Shown piece after piece: positions 10,483-20,184 of a stretch of 64,000 nt of DNA (position 1 is its first letter; each line of letters opens with the position of its first letter). The stretch is from Prorocentrum cordatum (Eukaryota; Sar; Dinophyceae; Prorocentrales; Prorocentraceae), in assembly GCA_963575745.1 (NCBI GenBank), contig CAUYUJ010014186.1:102001-166000 (forward strand). The letters run 5' to 3'. The translations under genes were made by a program, and so were the position numbers. The notes below the pieces were generated by a model. It was not told where the DNA came from. It saw only the letters and a program-made list of their open reading frames with translations, and searched no databases.

Positions 10483-10627
10483 CACGAACATGAGTATTCG
10501 GAGGTCCGCGCGGATTTCTTGGATCTGCGCTGGCCCTCCCTGGAGGCGTTTCCGGCGGCGCCTCCTGGAGGGGGGCCCCGCGCCGATCCGAGAAGTCCGC
10601 GCGGACCTCCGACGGTTCATGCTTGTG
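10483..10627. mobile_element. IR1 inverted-repeat element, best copy (candidate introner/MITE)
   Basis: The left end contains CGGAGGTCCGCGCGGATTTC (10499-10518). The right end (10585-10611) is its reverse complement with two changes over 27 bases. Pairing continues outward (CACGAACATGA against CACAAGCATGA) and inward (GATCTGCGCTGG against GATCGGCGCGGG), so nearly all of its 145 bases can fold into one hairpin. Four related copies occur in this window at 4016, 17170, 24048 and 32474. The right end abuts a pyrimidine-rich stretch and then the coding exon that ends at 11038. Confidence 0.7.
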
Positions 10628-11038
10628 CTGCTTGTTTCTCCTCCTGCCGTCGGGAACTTGAGGGTCCATCTCGCGATCGCAAACCAGGGGATAGTCGCGG
10701 GCGGCACGGACTTCGTCCTCACGAATGTGGACGGCGTGGTCGTGTCCAACGCGACGAACTTGGGAAACGGCGGAAGCGACCACGACGCCCTGAGCACTGT
10801 GCTCCGGGTCGGCCCCGAGACGACGACCAGCACCACGACGACTTTGACCACCACCTCGACCAGCACGGCGACAACGACAACTTCGTCAGAGCTTACCTCC
10901 AGCACCACAACTACCGACAAGAGGGGCAAAGTGGTACTTCACACTGTCCCAGAAAGTAGCCAAGGCCGCGGCGGGGACGATGAGTTCGTCGACGACTCCG
11001 TCAGGGAGGCGCTGAAGAGGATATCGAACAAGAAATGA
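10614..11038 (+). CDS. C-terminal exon, Thr-rich linker protein, unknown function
   Basis: The frame ends with TGA at 11036-11038. It reads LRVHLAIANQGIVAGGTDFV, then LTNVDGVVVSNATNLGNGG, a beta-strand-like segment, then about 35 residues of Thr/Ser (TTTSTTTTLTTTSTSTA), and ends in an acidic-basic tail, DDEFVDDSVREALKRISNKK. Third positions are strongly G/C. Thr-rich linkers of this kind are common in secreted or surface proteins of dinoflagellates. The true exon start is probably after the pyrimidine-rich stretch at 10628-10650. The same frame stays open upstream to 10136 only because the (CAT)n and IR1 element are open. Product unknown. Confidence 0.5.
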
Positions 11039-11089
11039 TAGCCGGCGTGGACCCCAAACAGGGTGTTCTAGCACACTATCTAATATAAT

Positions 11090-12060
11090 ATATGTGGCGC
11101 ATTTGAAGTTAAGCAAGCTATGTGGTGCAGTCCACCTTGCAGAACTTGACGTTGTCAACTCCGCGATTTGTGCAGTCCACCCCATCCTCCCGACCGAATA
11201 CTCGTTTGCAAAGCCAAATGCTGCGGCGATTGCGATGACTGCTTGGCCATGGGTGGCGCACCTCTGCGGCCGTGCTGGCGCGGGCTCGCGAGCAGAGCGG
11301 CCAGCTGGTTTGGCTCAGCCGATGCGGCCGCGATGGCGCTGACCGATGGGAACTGCCCAGCGCGTGTCAAAGGCCGCGCTGGCGCGCGTGCACTTCAATG
11401 CGGGTCGGTGGCACGGGCGGGCGCGGTATCGTGATAACGTCGACGGAGGCGGCACCGATGATGATGGTAGCGATGGTGGTGGCGATGGGACGACAAGGCC
11501 AATGACGGCGCTGATGCAGGCAACGCTGGCGATGATGTCCATGCGTCGTTTGTGAAGGTTTTAGCAGGGTTTCGGCTTGCGCGCGCGGCCGACGCACGCG
11601 CGTGCGTGGCCCGCATGGTTTCATTTGTCAGGGATCGTCCCCCCCCGCCCCCCTAGCAAGTGCGCAAAGGCGTTCGAATGATTGCAGCGCGCGCGAGAGG
11701 CCCGCGTGGTCTCACTGTTTGGAATTTTTGGGGATCTGTCGGTCGCCCAAAGAATTCGCAAGAGCGCGCGCGCAGATCTGTGCAATCACGTTGGGAAGCC
11801 ATTCGATGTTTTTTGTTTTTTTCCATTGTTGCTCGAGAACCTCGATCTTGGAATCGTAGCGAAAACCACGACGTTTGAAGAATTCCGACATGCGCGCGCG
11901 ATGGCGCGCGCGTATGGACTGTCCAATTTTCGGCAAAAGGATGATCAGGTTCTTTGTTAGTTGCCTGGTGTGCTGACTCGATGCGGAATTCAGAGTTGAA
12001 CGACGGGGAAACAGGTAAAACGAGCTCGTCGGACTGAAATGGAAACAGGCACATTGAACA
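11090..12060 (+). repeat. About 1-kb duplicated block, copy A
   Basis: In order it carries TATGTGGTGCAGTCCACC, GCGGCGATTGCGATGACTGC, a CGCAAGCTCGCG-like part, GACCGATGGGAACTGCCCAG, a GATGATGATGGTAGCGATGG stretch, a GCGCGCGCGGCC part and TTCGCAAGAGCGCGCGCGCAG. The same order recurs in copies B (14.96-15.9 kb) and C (15.95-16.9 kb). No gene is supported inside. Confidence 0.65.
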
Positions 12061-12448
12061 GCTTCACTTGGGAATCTCAATCCTGGGGTACGGATGTGAC
12101 CACTGAAACATTCAAGATGCTCCATCTTGGGGTCGCGGATTGGGACATGGACATATTGTAACATATCAGTTTTTTTCTTAGTTTGAAGGCTTCCATCCAG
12201 CTGGGTATGCAATGAGGTATGCAACGTGTCGATTTTCAATCCGTCGCGCTTGTGCCCGATAGTTCACTGTGGGGCAGGTCGGCGCAGGCGCGCGACACTC
12301 AAGTGCGCCATGTCGGGGCAGGGTCAGCGGCGCGAAGCAAAGTCGGGCGGGCGAGGGCCTCAAAAGTGCGTGGTGACTGGTGCGCGCGGCAGGGCGATGC
12401 AGGGCCTGCGGGCGCGCGCGGGCCAGACGGGTGCAACATTCGAACGGT

Positions 12449-12615
12449 ATGTCGGGTCTGTCCGAAGGATTGCAAAAAAATCTTTTCGTTCGAAGGATTG
12501 CAAAAAACCCTTCGTTCGAAGGGTTTTTTGCAATCCTTCGTTCAAACGTTTTTTTTGCAATCCTGGGTGTTTTTTTTATTTTTGTTGCAATCCTTCGTCC
12601 ATGTCGGGTCTGTCC
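12449..12615. mobile_element. Palindromic insertion flanked by 15-bp direct repeats
   Basis: ATGTCGGGTCTGTCC occurs exactly at 12449-12463 and again at 12601-12615. Between them lies a nested palindrome. The central 50 bases (12491-12540) are two perfect 24-base arms, each starting CGAAGGATTGCAAAAAA, around TT. Outer arms based on GGATTGCAAAAAAA extend the pairing. This is the expected layout of a small element with a target-site duplication. It is non-coding. Confidence 0.7.
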
Positions 12616-12639
12616 TGACTGCGGCGGGGCGACGCAGGG

Positions 12640-13800
12640 CGAGCGAAGCAGTGCGAGTTGGGCGGGCGGGGCATTCAGCGGCAATGCTTTTTCCAAGCAG
12701 GGCCAACGGGGCCGGGCGGGCGGGGCATTTCAGTGCGGGGCCCTCTTTCTCGTTGGCTGGGTGGGGCGGGGCCCAACGAAATAAAATCATCAGGCGTGCG
12801 AGACATTGAAGGGCAGGGCCCTCTCGAGTGTGGTCAGGCGACGCGGAGGGCGCCAGCGCGGAGGGTCGGGCATGTGGAACTTCAAAGCGTCGGGCTTTCT
12901 TCCTCTTGTGGTCGGGCGAAGCGAGGCCAGCGGGGCAGGGCGGGTCGGGCGGGCGGGAAGTTTAATTATGGTTTTTCTATCGCGCGCTGCCGAGCGAAGC
13001 GGGGCCAACGGATCAGAGCGGGCGGGGCAGGCGGGGGAGTTACAGGCGCGCAGCTCTCTAGCGCGCGGGGCCGGGCGGAGCGGTCCCAGCGAGCGGGGGG
13101 TTCGGGCGGTCAGGACATTACAGCGTAGGGCTGCCTCTCGAGCGCGGTCGGGCGACGCGGGGCCCGCGGGCGCGGCTGGCCCGACGGGCGGGACATGAAG
13201 TGCAGGGCCCTCCGGGGTATGGTCGAGCGGAGCGGGCCAACGAGGCGGGAGTGTCAGGCGGGCGGGAACAATGCAGCATGGGGCTCTCTATCGCGCGTGT
13301 CCGCGCGAATCGGGGCCAACGGATCAGAGCGGGTCGGGCGGGCGGGACTGCTGCGCGCGGCGGTCGGGGCGGGCGGGACACGAAAGCGCAGGGCCCCTCG
13401 ATTGTGGTCGGGGGGATCGGGGCGAACGAACGAGGCTAGTCGGGCGGATGAGGCGCGGGACTTCCTACCACCCTTGGTCGGGCGGAGGGCGCCCCGCGGG
13501 GTAGGGTGGGACGGGGAGGAGGGAGGGGCATGAAAGTGAAGACCCCTCTCGTGCATGGACGGGGATCGAGGCGAACGAGGCAGGGCGCGCCCAGCGGGCG
13601 GGCCATTGAAGTGCAGGACTCTCTGTCTCGAGCATGGTCGGGCGACGCGAGGCCCGCTAGCAGGGCCGGCGGACAGGGCGGGGGATGCCAGGGTGGGCGG
13701 GGCGAAGGTGTCCAGCCGATCAGGCAGGCAGGATGATGGAGAGCGCGGGGCCCTGTTATGTCTGGTCGGGCAGGGCGGGCCACGCGGGCGAGACAGGAAA
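12640..13800 (+). repeat. Degenerate tandem repeat of about 80-95 bp
   Basis: About a dozen units share GTCGGGCGAAGCG, then GGGCCAACGGATCAGAGCGG, GGCGGGCGGGACATT and GCAGGGCCCTCTC. Open Gly/Arg/Ala-rich frames through it are compositional. Confidence 0.75.
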
Positions 13801-14184
13801 GTGCGGCATCCCGGGAGGTTCTTGTGAGCATTTTGGTTATCCTGAGGGTTTTTGGCTGCGTCCTGGGCCCCAGAGGCACCTCAGGCTCTACTGGCCCTAC
13901 AGGCGCCACGGGCCCCTGAGGTCGGTCCGGTCTCGAAGCCCCTGGGGGCCCGAAGATCATGGACAAAGCTTTCGGCAGAACCACGTCCTCCAAGCCCTCG
14001 ACGTCGTGTTCGGTACAGAAGATGGTCGGGCCTCTCCACGTGCAGTTTCGTACACACGGTTTCAAACATCGATGTTATCTGTATAGATTTTGATTCGCAA
14101 CGTGGCTCGCCGCACTCTTGCCCGCCTGAGCTCCACAGTGCAACCCAGCAAAACCCGTGAAACTTGGCACATCTCCCATCGAGA
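13801..14184. other. Unannotated transition from GC-rich to AT-rich DNA
   Basis: A pyrimidine/GC-rich section with CCCCTGAGG / CCTCAGG words gives way to AT-richer DNA. No gene or RNA is recognised. Confidence 0.3.
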
Positions 14185-14571
14185 ATGGATTATGTGAACA
14201 TCTTAGATTGTTGGTTATTTTTCCCATCCAGAGGCCAGGGATTGAAACTAGAAATGTCTAAACAATTGTATTCAACAGCGGAAGGCCCGGGATTCTCATG
14301 GGCTCAATTTGGAGGTCATGGATTGATAATTGAATTATTGAAACCTGAGAGCTATTGCTTCTTGTTGCGCGTACTTGTTTTTGATCTGGATCAATTTGTT
14401 AATATGGTAAATCTGGAATCCAGGGAGTCCAGTATTGACATTTCAAATCCCCGATGTTCGACCAACGCAGGTAGAAATGTGTGGGCAGTCTTCAATTTAT
14501 CAAGAACTGAGCGCTGGCAGATTCGCGCATCTAACATTCGTTTTGATAAACGATCGCGCGCGCATATATGA
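14185..14571 (+). CDS. ORF in an AT-rich island, hypothetical protein
   Basis: An ATG frame of 128 codons ends with TGA at 14569-14571. It starts MDYVNILDCWLFFPSRGQ and contains SYCFLLRVLVFDLDQFVNMV. An open frame this long is more notable here than elsewhere, since the DNA is much richer in A+T and stops are expected. Codon use (many TTA, AAT, ATT, GAT) is unlike that of the other candidate exons, so it could be recently acquired DNA or an unrelated non-coding island. No domain recognised. Confidence 0.3.
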   Translation: MDYVNILDCWLFFPSRGQGLKLEMSKQLYSTAEGPGFSWAQFGGHGLIIELLKPESYCFLLRVLVFDLDQFVNMVNLESRESSIDISNPRCSTNAGRNVWAVFNLSRTERWQIRASNIRFDKRSRAHI

Positions 14572-14959
14572 GCATCGGACAGTGGTGAGGGGGGCTGCTC
14601 CGGGTGCTTCCTGGGATGGTGCGAACTCGTATGCAACAAGTTCACGATAGGGCAGACGCAGTTGCAAATCGCACCATCCCATGAGGAGCTGATACAACCG
14701 GGGGTGGGTGGGGGTGCGGTAGAGCCGATTCGCTTTTGAGTAACAAGAATCTGGGTGGTGCATCATATGTTGTGTAAACTCTATTGCGATATGTGTGGCG
14801 GCAGCTACGTTGCGGAACCTATGTGGTGCAAAATATGCGTTGCGGTCTATGCGTCAAATTTTATGTCAATGTATATATATATATACATACATACGTGGTG
14901 CGGCCTATGTGGGTTAGTTTTATTTATGCGGTGCTATTGACTTCCCTCTTCCCTGCGCC

Positions 14960-15900
14960 GCGCGTGACCCCTTTCCACGCTCGTGCAACCATCCCACCCG
15001 CCCACCCGCAATCTGATTGGCAAAACAGCATCAGGCAACGATGACGATGACGAGAACGATATCGACCCTTGCGGCGGCGATAGAGATGACTTCTTGGTCA
15101 TGGCTGCCGCATCTGCGCGGCTGCGCTGGCGCGCGCAAGCTCGCGCGCAGAGCGGCCAGCCAGAAGGGCGCAGTCGACGTGGCCACAATGGCTTTAATCG
15201 GTGGGACAGCCGACGCGGCCGCGGTGGCGTTGACCGATGGGGACTTCCCAGCGCGTCTCAGGGGCTGCGTTGGCCTGCAGGCACTTCTGCGCGGGTCGGT
15301 AACTGAAATGGGCACAGTATCATGGTGAAGTCGGCAACGGCGGGAACGATGATGATAGTAGCAATGACGGTGGCGATGATGACAATGACAACGGCAAGGT
15401 CAATCACGGTGCCGATGCTGGTCACGCCGTCGACGACGATGATGTCCATGTGCCGTTGGTGAGGGTTCGGGGTGGGTTTCGGCATGCGGGCGCGGCCGAC
15501 GCGCTCGAAAGCCCCGCGCGGTTTCACTTTACGAGCACATTTAACACACCTTGTGTTTTTTGCCCGTGCGAATCCGCAGGAACGCGCGCACAGATGATTG
15601 ATTGTTGAGGATCCAAGTATGTGCATCATGTGTATTCAGGAAACTTGGTCTTAATATTCCTACGAAGCCTTTGTTTTGGGAGGGGTTCTGACTCATTCTG
15701 ACATGCCCGCGCGACGGCGCGCGCGAGTGGGCGTGGTCAGGTGTTTCCGATGTTTAGTTTGGAAATATATTGTTTGATGCACGAGTATGCGCGCATGGTG
15801 TTATTTGAGAAGGGTGAAGGGGTTGGCATTAGGCACCCCCTCTGGGGCGGCATGAATTCACATGCAAACGCAACTATGAGGCACAGCCGTATGTAGTTCG
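14960..15900 (+). repeat. About 1-kb duplicated block, copy B
   Basis: Same order of motifs as copy A, including CGCAAGCTCGCGCGCAGAGC, GACCGATGGGGACTTCCCAG, GATGATAGTAGCAATGACGG and the TGTCCATGCGTCG-like word (here TGTCCATGTGCCG). A short (AT)n-like block sits just upstream at about 14870-14895. Confidence 0.65.
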
Positions 15901-15944
15901 CAGGTGTCCAGGGGGGGGAACCTGATTCGGGGGATTGGTAAAGA

Positions 15945-16900
15945 GCTTGTCGTGGTGAATTCCATGTGGTGCAATCTACGTGGTACAATCAAGTTTGAAG
16001 AACTTGTGTTTGTCAACTCCACTGTTCGCGCAATCATCACACCCCCCCGCCCGCAACGTGGTTTGCAAGACCTCTGCGGCGGCGATTGCGGTGATTGCTT
16101 GGCGCTGTTGGGGGTATCCTTGCGGCAGCGCAAGCTCGCGCGCCAAGCGCCCATCTAGTTAGGCACAGCCGACGCAGCCGCGGTGGCGCTTACCGATGGG
16201 GACGTCCCAGCGCGTCGCACAGGCCGCGCTGGCGCGCGGACGTTTCAGTGCTGGTCGTTGATTCGGGCGGGCGCCGGTGACGTCGACAACGGCTGAAACG
16301 ATGATGATAGTAAGGATGTTGGGGACGATGGTGACGATGACGACGGCAGGGCCACGGACGGCGCCGATGCTGGTCACGCCAACGACGGCGGTGATGTCTA
16401 TGCGTCGTGGATGCAGGTTTTAGACAAATTCGGGCATGCGCCGCGCGCGGCCGGTGCACGCGAGTGGCCCGCATGGTCATGTTTGACCAGGATCGCGCCC
16501 CCCTCCAGCAATCGCGCAAGGGCGTTCGAATGATCCGAATGATCATGACACGCGCGCGCGAGAGGTCCGTTTGGTTCCGTTTGACGAAAGCGTTGAGACA
16601 CGCATTGTTTTCGCCTGAATTCGCAAAAGCGCGCGCGCAGTTTTTCCCTCTTGGGGAAATTATGAGCTCAATATTGAACTGCTTGCGAAAGATAAGGTGT
16701 TGGACGGGTTCCGACATTCGCGCGCGACGGCGCACGCGTGTGAACATCGTCCGGTTTTTGCATGGGCTGGTCCTTTGTGAAGTGGGGGGGTGATACAAGG
16801 GGATCCTTACTGGGATTGTTTGAATTCATATGCAAAATGAGCGATGGGGTAGGTAGGATCCTATGTAATTTACAGCGTCCCAGGGGGTGCCGATGAACCA
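15945..16900 (+). repeat. About 1-kb duplicated block, copy C
   Basis: Lies head to tail after copy B with the same internal order. Markers are GCGGCGATTGCGGTGATTGC, CGCAAGCTCGCGCGCCAAGC, ACCGATGGGGACGTCCCAGC, GATGATAGTAAGGATG and TTCGCAAAAGCGCGCGCGCAG. Confidence 0.65.
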
Positions 16901-17169
16901 GGGGGGAGGGCGGTGGCAGAGCTGATGCATCGGAAGAGGCGAATTTACGAGGCTCGCGCAATCCAATTTGCAGCCAAAGTGCGGCGGCGACGGGCGGCGA
17001 CGGGGCCACCACAAAGCGGCGGAACCGACAATCAGACCCAGACGAGGGGCGGCGACTGGCGGCGATGGGGGCCACCACAAGGCGGCGGACCCTACAACCA
17101 AGCCCAGTTCCTCAGGAGAGAGCTGACATCCCCTGAGTGCAAGCACCGCTAGGAGAAAAACTACATCAC

Positions 17170-17275
17170 AACAAACTTTTGGAGGTCCGTTCGGATTTCT
17201 TGGGTTGGCGTGGGGCTCGCCAGAGGACTCCAGTACATATCCGAGAAATCTGCTGGGACCTCCGAAAGCTTACGG
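17170..17275. mobile_element. IR1 inverted-repeat element, copy
   Basis: Left: CTTTTGGAGGTCCGTTCGGA (17177-17196). Right: AAATCTGCTGGGACCTCCGA (17246-17265), the reverse complement with a few changes. It shares both ends with the 10483-10627 copy. It lies about 200 bases upstream of the exon at 17469. Confidence 0.6.
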
Positions 17276-17468
17276 TGTGGGCGTTTCATAAAACATATGC
17301 TCTGGAAGCTTCAGACCCTGGAGGATTGCTTATCTAATGACGGTGGCGACGATACCCATGGCCAAGCCTCAATTGGTGTTCCACCTGCTTTTAGACCTGA
17401 GATTCCTCCTCCAAGGGTTCCGTATACAATGCGCAACAGCCGCACGTGTGTGCCATTTCTTCCTCCAG

Positions 17469-17604
17469 GATCGCCGAGGAGGGCACTCGGGACATCGCCG
17501 AGCTCGACGACTCGCTGCTGGACGCCGCGGACACGGGCCTTGGCCCGGCGGGCGACAACGCCGAGGAGGGAGAGCTCGCGGCCGAGGAGGTGGCAGTTCG
17601 CTGA
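17469..17604 (+). CDS. Acidic C-terminal exon, unknown protein
   Basis: The acceptor TTTCTTCCTCCAG|G ends at 17468. The frame then runs 44 codons to TGA at 17602-17604, reading IAEEGTRDIAELDDSLLDAA and then an Asp/Glu/Ala-rich tail with NAEEGELAAEEVAVR at the end. There is no ATG. Strong G/C third positions, a good pyrimidine tract and an acidic amphipathic character support a genuine terminal exon. Upstream exons are not evident; the 17337-17460 stretch may hold one. Confidence 0.55.
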
Positions 17605-18330
17605 CCGCGCCGGAACCCAAGTGGCCAGCTGCGCCAGCCCACGGTCGGGAATGTTTGCTTAGCATGTGGCGGTGCCAGCTCTGGTCCATGCTTGGGCGCA
17701 ACACCCTATCCACGTCGCGGTCCTCAAGCTCAATATCCAGAGCCTTTCCCAGCCCCCCGTTCCGCGGAGCGGAGCGGCACACTATGCTCTCGCAGGGCTA
17801 GCGTGTCGCCGAGGCCGCCGCGGCGACACGCTAAGCAAAGGTTCCTGACCGTAGACAGTCTCACGTTGGAGCCGCCGTCTGAGGGGCTGAGGTGGCCCAG
17901 CACCGGTTCCGGCCAGCAGAGGGGAGGGGAAAACGGCCCCCCCGGTCGCCGAGGCTTGAGGCAGCTCGAACAATTGTCCAGTTTTGACCCCTTGAGGAGG
18001 GTCTGGGGACCGATTTTCAGCGGATATGCCCTCGTCCCCCTCGTCTTGGCAAGTTTTCTCAGAGCCCATCCAGCGGACCCCCCCCGACCGCTTCCAAGTC
18101 GGCAACCGCCTCGAGGGTCGATCTTCAGGGACCTTGGCAGGCTGTGGCAATGGGTATTCAGCGCTTCCATCCATATTCCACATCCACCGCCTGCCGAGGT
18201 CCCCGAATGTGCACCCACGGGCGGTGGTTATGGATAATCCCCGCCTCGCAACGTGGTCAGTTGTGTCGGCCTAGACGGTCTAATGACTTCTAGCTGGCAA
18301 CTTTTACGCAATTGGATGTTTTGAATTTCC
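17605..18330. other. No gene recognised
   Basis: GC-rich sequence with frames open on both strands but no protein-like segment. An inverted motif GCGTGTCGCC / GGCGACACGC at about 17800-17832 can form a hairpin around GAGGCCGCC. Confidence 0.3.
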
Positions 18331-18366
18331 TCTCTCCCTCTCTCTCTCAGTCTCTCTCTCACTCTC

Positions 18367-18397
<31 letters not shown>

Positions 18398-18438
18398 CGT
18401 TCTCTCCATCTCTCTCCCTCTCTTCCTCGCCCCGTCCT
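18330..18438 (+). repeat. (TC)n pyrimidine tract before an acceptor
   Basis: About 100 bases of almost pure CT, ending in CCCCGTCCTAG immediately before the exon at 18441. Confidence 0.9.
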
Positions 18439-18440
18439 AG

Positions 18441-18523
18441 CCGACGCTGCGGATATCGTGACAGTGACGACGGTCCCCGAGGATCTCGACCCCCCTTCCC
18501 AGGCCCAGCTTTCTTCACCCTGA
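18441..18523 (+). CDS. Terminal exon of 26 codons, unknown protein
   Basis: After the (TC)n tract and TCCTAG, the frame reads DAADIVTVTTVPEDLDPPSQ, then AQLSSP and TGA at 18521-18523. The excellent acceptor and protein-like composition make a terminal exon likely. Two further open segments follow within 60 bases in other frames, so alternative splicing or a broken gene is possible. Confidence 0.45.
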
Positions 18524-18578
18524 GCCATTTGGTAGGCCGGGAGCCACAACCCAGACGCCGAAGATGATGAAAAACCAG

Positions 18579-18774
18579 CCGTCGCGGTTTCTTTGCGAGA
18601 CGCCCGGATCCGAGGCGGGGGTTCTACAATTATTTTGGTTGGGGAGCCGATCTTCCTGAGGAGGTGGCGGACATGGATACGTACAGACCTCCTGGGGCCC
18701 AAACGTGTATTCACATCATGGTAGATGCAGATGCATCCATTGCCCCCTGGGGTGCCTGGACATCGACCCCACAG
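18579..18774 (+). CDS. Internal exon, unknown protein
   Basis: Between AAAAACCAG| (18578) and |GTAGTTGATAAG (donor at 18775) the frame is open and reads RRGFFARRPDPRRGFYNYFG, then WGADLPEEVADMDTYRPPGA, then a Cys/His/Asp segment ending WGAWTSTPQ. Composition and both splice sites support an internal exon of about 65 residues. A competing frame, 18536-18724 (DAEDDEKPAVAVSLRDARIR...), overlaps it and is also open. It may belong to the same gene as the 18441 exon. No domain recognised. Confidence 0.5.
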
Positions 18775-18796
18775 GTAGTTGATAAGAGTCTCTTTC

Positions 18797-18890
18797 TATC
18801 TCCTTCTCCCCCTCCTCCTCTTCCTCCTCCGTTTCCTCCTCCTCCTCCTCCTCCTCCTCCTCCTCCTCCTCCTCCTCCTCGGGGGGGCCA
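18797..18890 (+). repeat. (TCC)n microsatellite
   Basis: Pure CCT triplets to about 18886. A (TATCC)n block follows at about 18927-18960. Confidence 0.95.
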
Positions 18891-19161
18891 CTGGACGGCG
18901 GCGCGGCCTCCTTTGAGGCCGCTCGTATCCTATCCTATCCCATGCTATCCCATCCTATCCTCTTGTTCCTCGTCCTTCTTCTCCTCCTCCTTCTCCTCCC
19001 CCTACGTCCGACATAGTTTTTGTTGTTTTCCTGATGGCCCTTGGGCCCGTCGAGGGCCACCGGGGGCGATCGTTCTGACTCTTAACCAAGTATACACATA
19101 TAGATACACAAAGAAGGAGAACAACACGGAGAGTTTGCCGCGACTTTTCACAGCGACGCGG

Positions 19162-19234
19162 GGGGGTCCGGGTCCTCCTCCGCCTCCTGCCTCCTCGGAG
19201 GAGGAGGGAGAGGCGCCACCACCGCCGCCACCAC
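19162..19234 (+). CDS. Possible Pro/Glu-rich exon
   Basis: Flanked by CTTTTCACAG| and |GTGTTCC. One frame reads GPGPPPPPASSEEEGEAPPP, a typical proline-glutamate linker. Low complexity makes the call weak. A CCACCAGGTG word recurs 90 bases downstream. Confidence 0.25.
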
Positions 19235-19486
19235 CAGGTGTTCCACCGACGAGGGGAGGCCACAATGGTGTCTTCCCGCGCTGGGCACCTGGGGTGTCTC
19301 GAGCTTGGAGGGGGGACCACACCACCAGGTGGACCCTCCCTGGCGCTTCGCGCTGGTGGTAGTTTGATATTTCATTGTTTCTACCTCCCTCTCTCAATAG
19401 GAACAATCCTGCAGTAGTTGCATCCCCCCGTGAGATTTGGGTCGACCTTTCGCGGCGCGACGTTCCGACATCAGCCCGACGTGAAT

Positions 19487-19556
19487 CCGGCGGAAATCCG
19501 ACGTGACCCGACGTAAATCCGACGTGGATCCGACATGGATCCGACGTAGGTTGGGT
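19487..19556 (+). repeat. ATCCGACGTGG minisatellite, about six units
   Basis: Units of 11-15 bases such as AATCCGACGTGACCC and GGATCCGACATGG. Confidence 0.75.
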
Positions 19557-19769
19557 CTCACGCTGCCGCGCGAGGTCTCCGGGATTTTTCTTGCCTCCCT
19601 CTCTCTCTCGCTCGCCCTCCCTCTTCTCACAGACGTGCGATGTACAAATTTTTAGTACGGGGTTCCTGCAGCGTCAGCGTGTGATTAACAAAAGGTCCCC
19701 ACCCCCTGGGGCTGATGAATAAACCCGCGGGGCGCTATACTTTTTGTTTAAATCACGCGCGCCAGGGGG

Positions 19770-19975
19770 AAGGAGGAGAGAGAAGGGGGAGAGGGAGAGG
19801 GAGGAGAAGGAGGAGGACGAGGAAGAGGAGGAGGAGAGGGAGGAGCAGGAGGAGGAGCAGGGGGAGGAGGAGGAGGAGGAGGAGTAGGAGGAGGGGGAGG
19901 GGGAGGAGGAGAGGAGGAGAGGAGGAGGAGGAGGAGGAGGAGGAGGAGGAGGAGGAGGAGGAGGAGCCCGCAGGC
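19770..19975 (+). repeat. (GGA)n-rich purine tract
   Basis: Imperfect GGA/GAG triplets, perfect at about 19921-19966. The remainder (19975-20185) shows no gene. Confidence 0.9.
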
Positions 19976-20184
19976 CCGCATCGGTTCGACAGAAAGAGGT
20001 GCTCCCTGGCTCGCCTCTGCCTCCAACCCCCCCCCCGCCCCTGCCCCTCGTTGGCGGCCGAGCGTTGGCGCTAATCACCGGCGCTGCCCCGTTGATTTCA
20101 ATTTGGCGGGCGCCACCCCGCGATTCGCCCGAGCAGGTGAACTATTTTTTAACACGCGCCTCCCACGGATTTGTTCATCACAAG

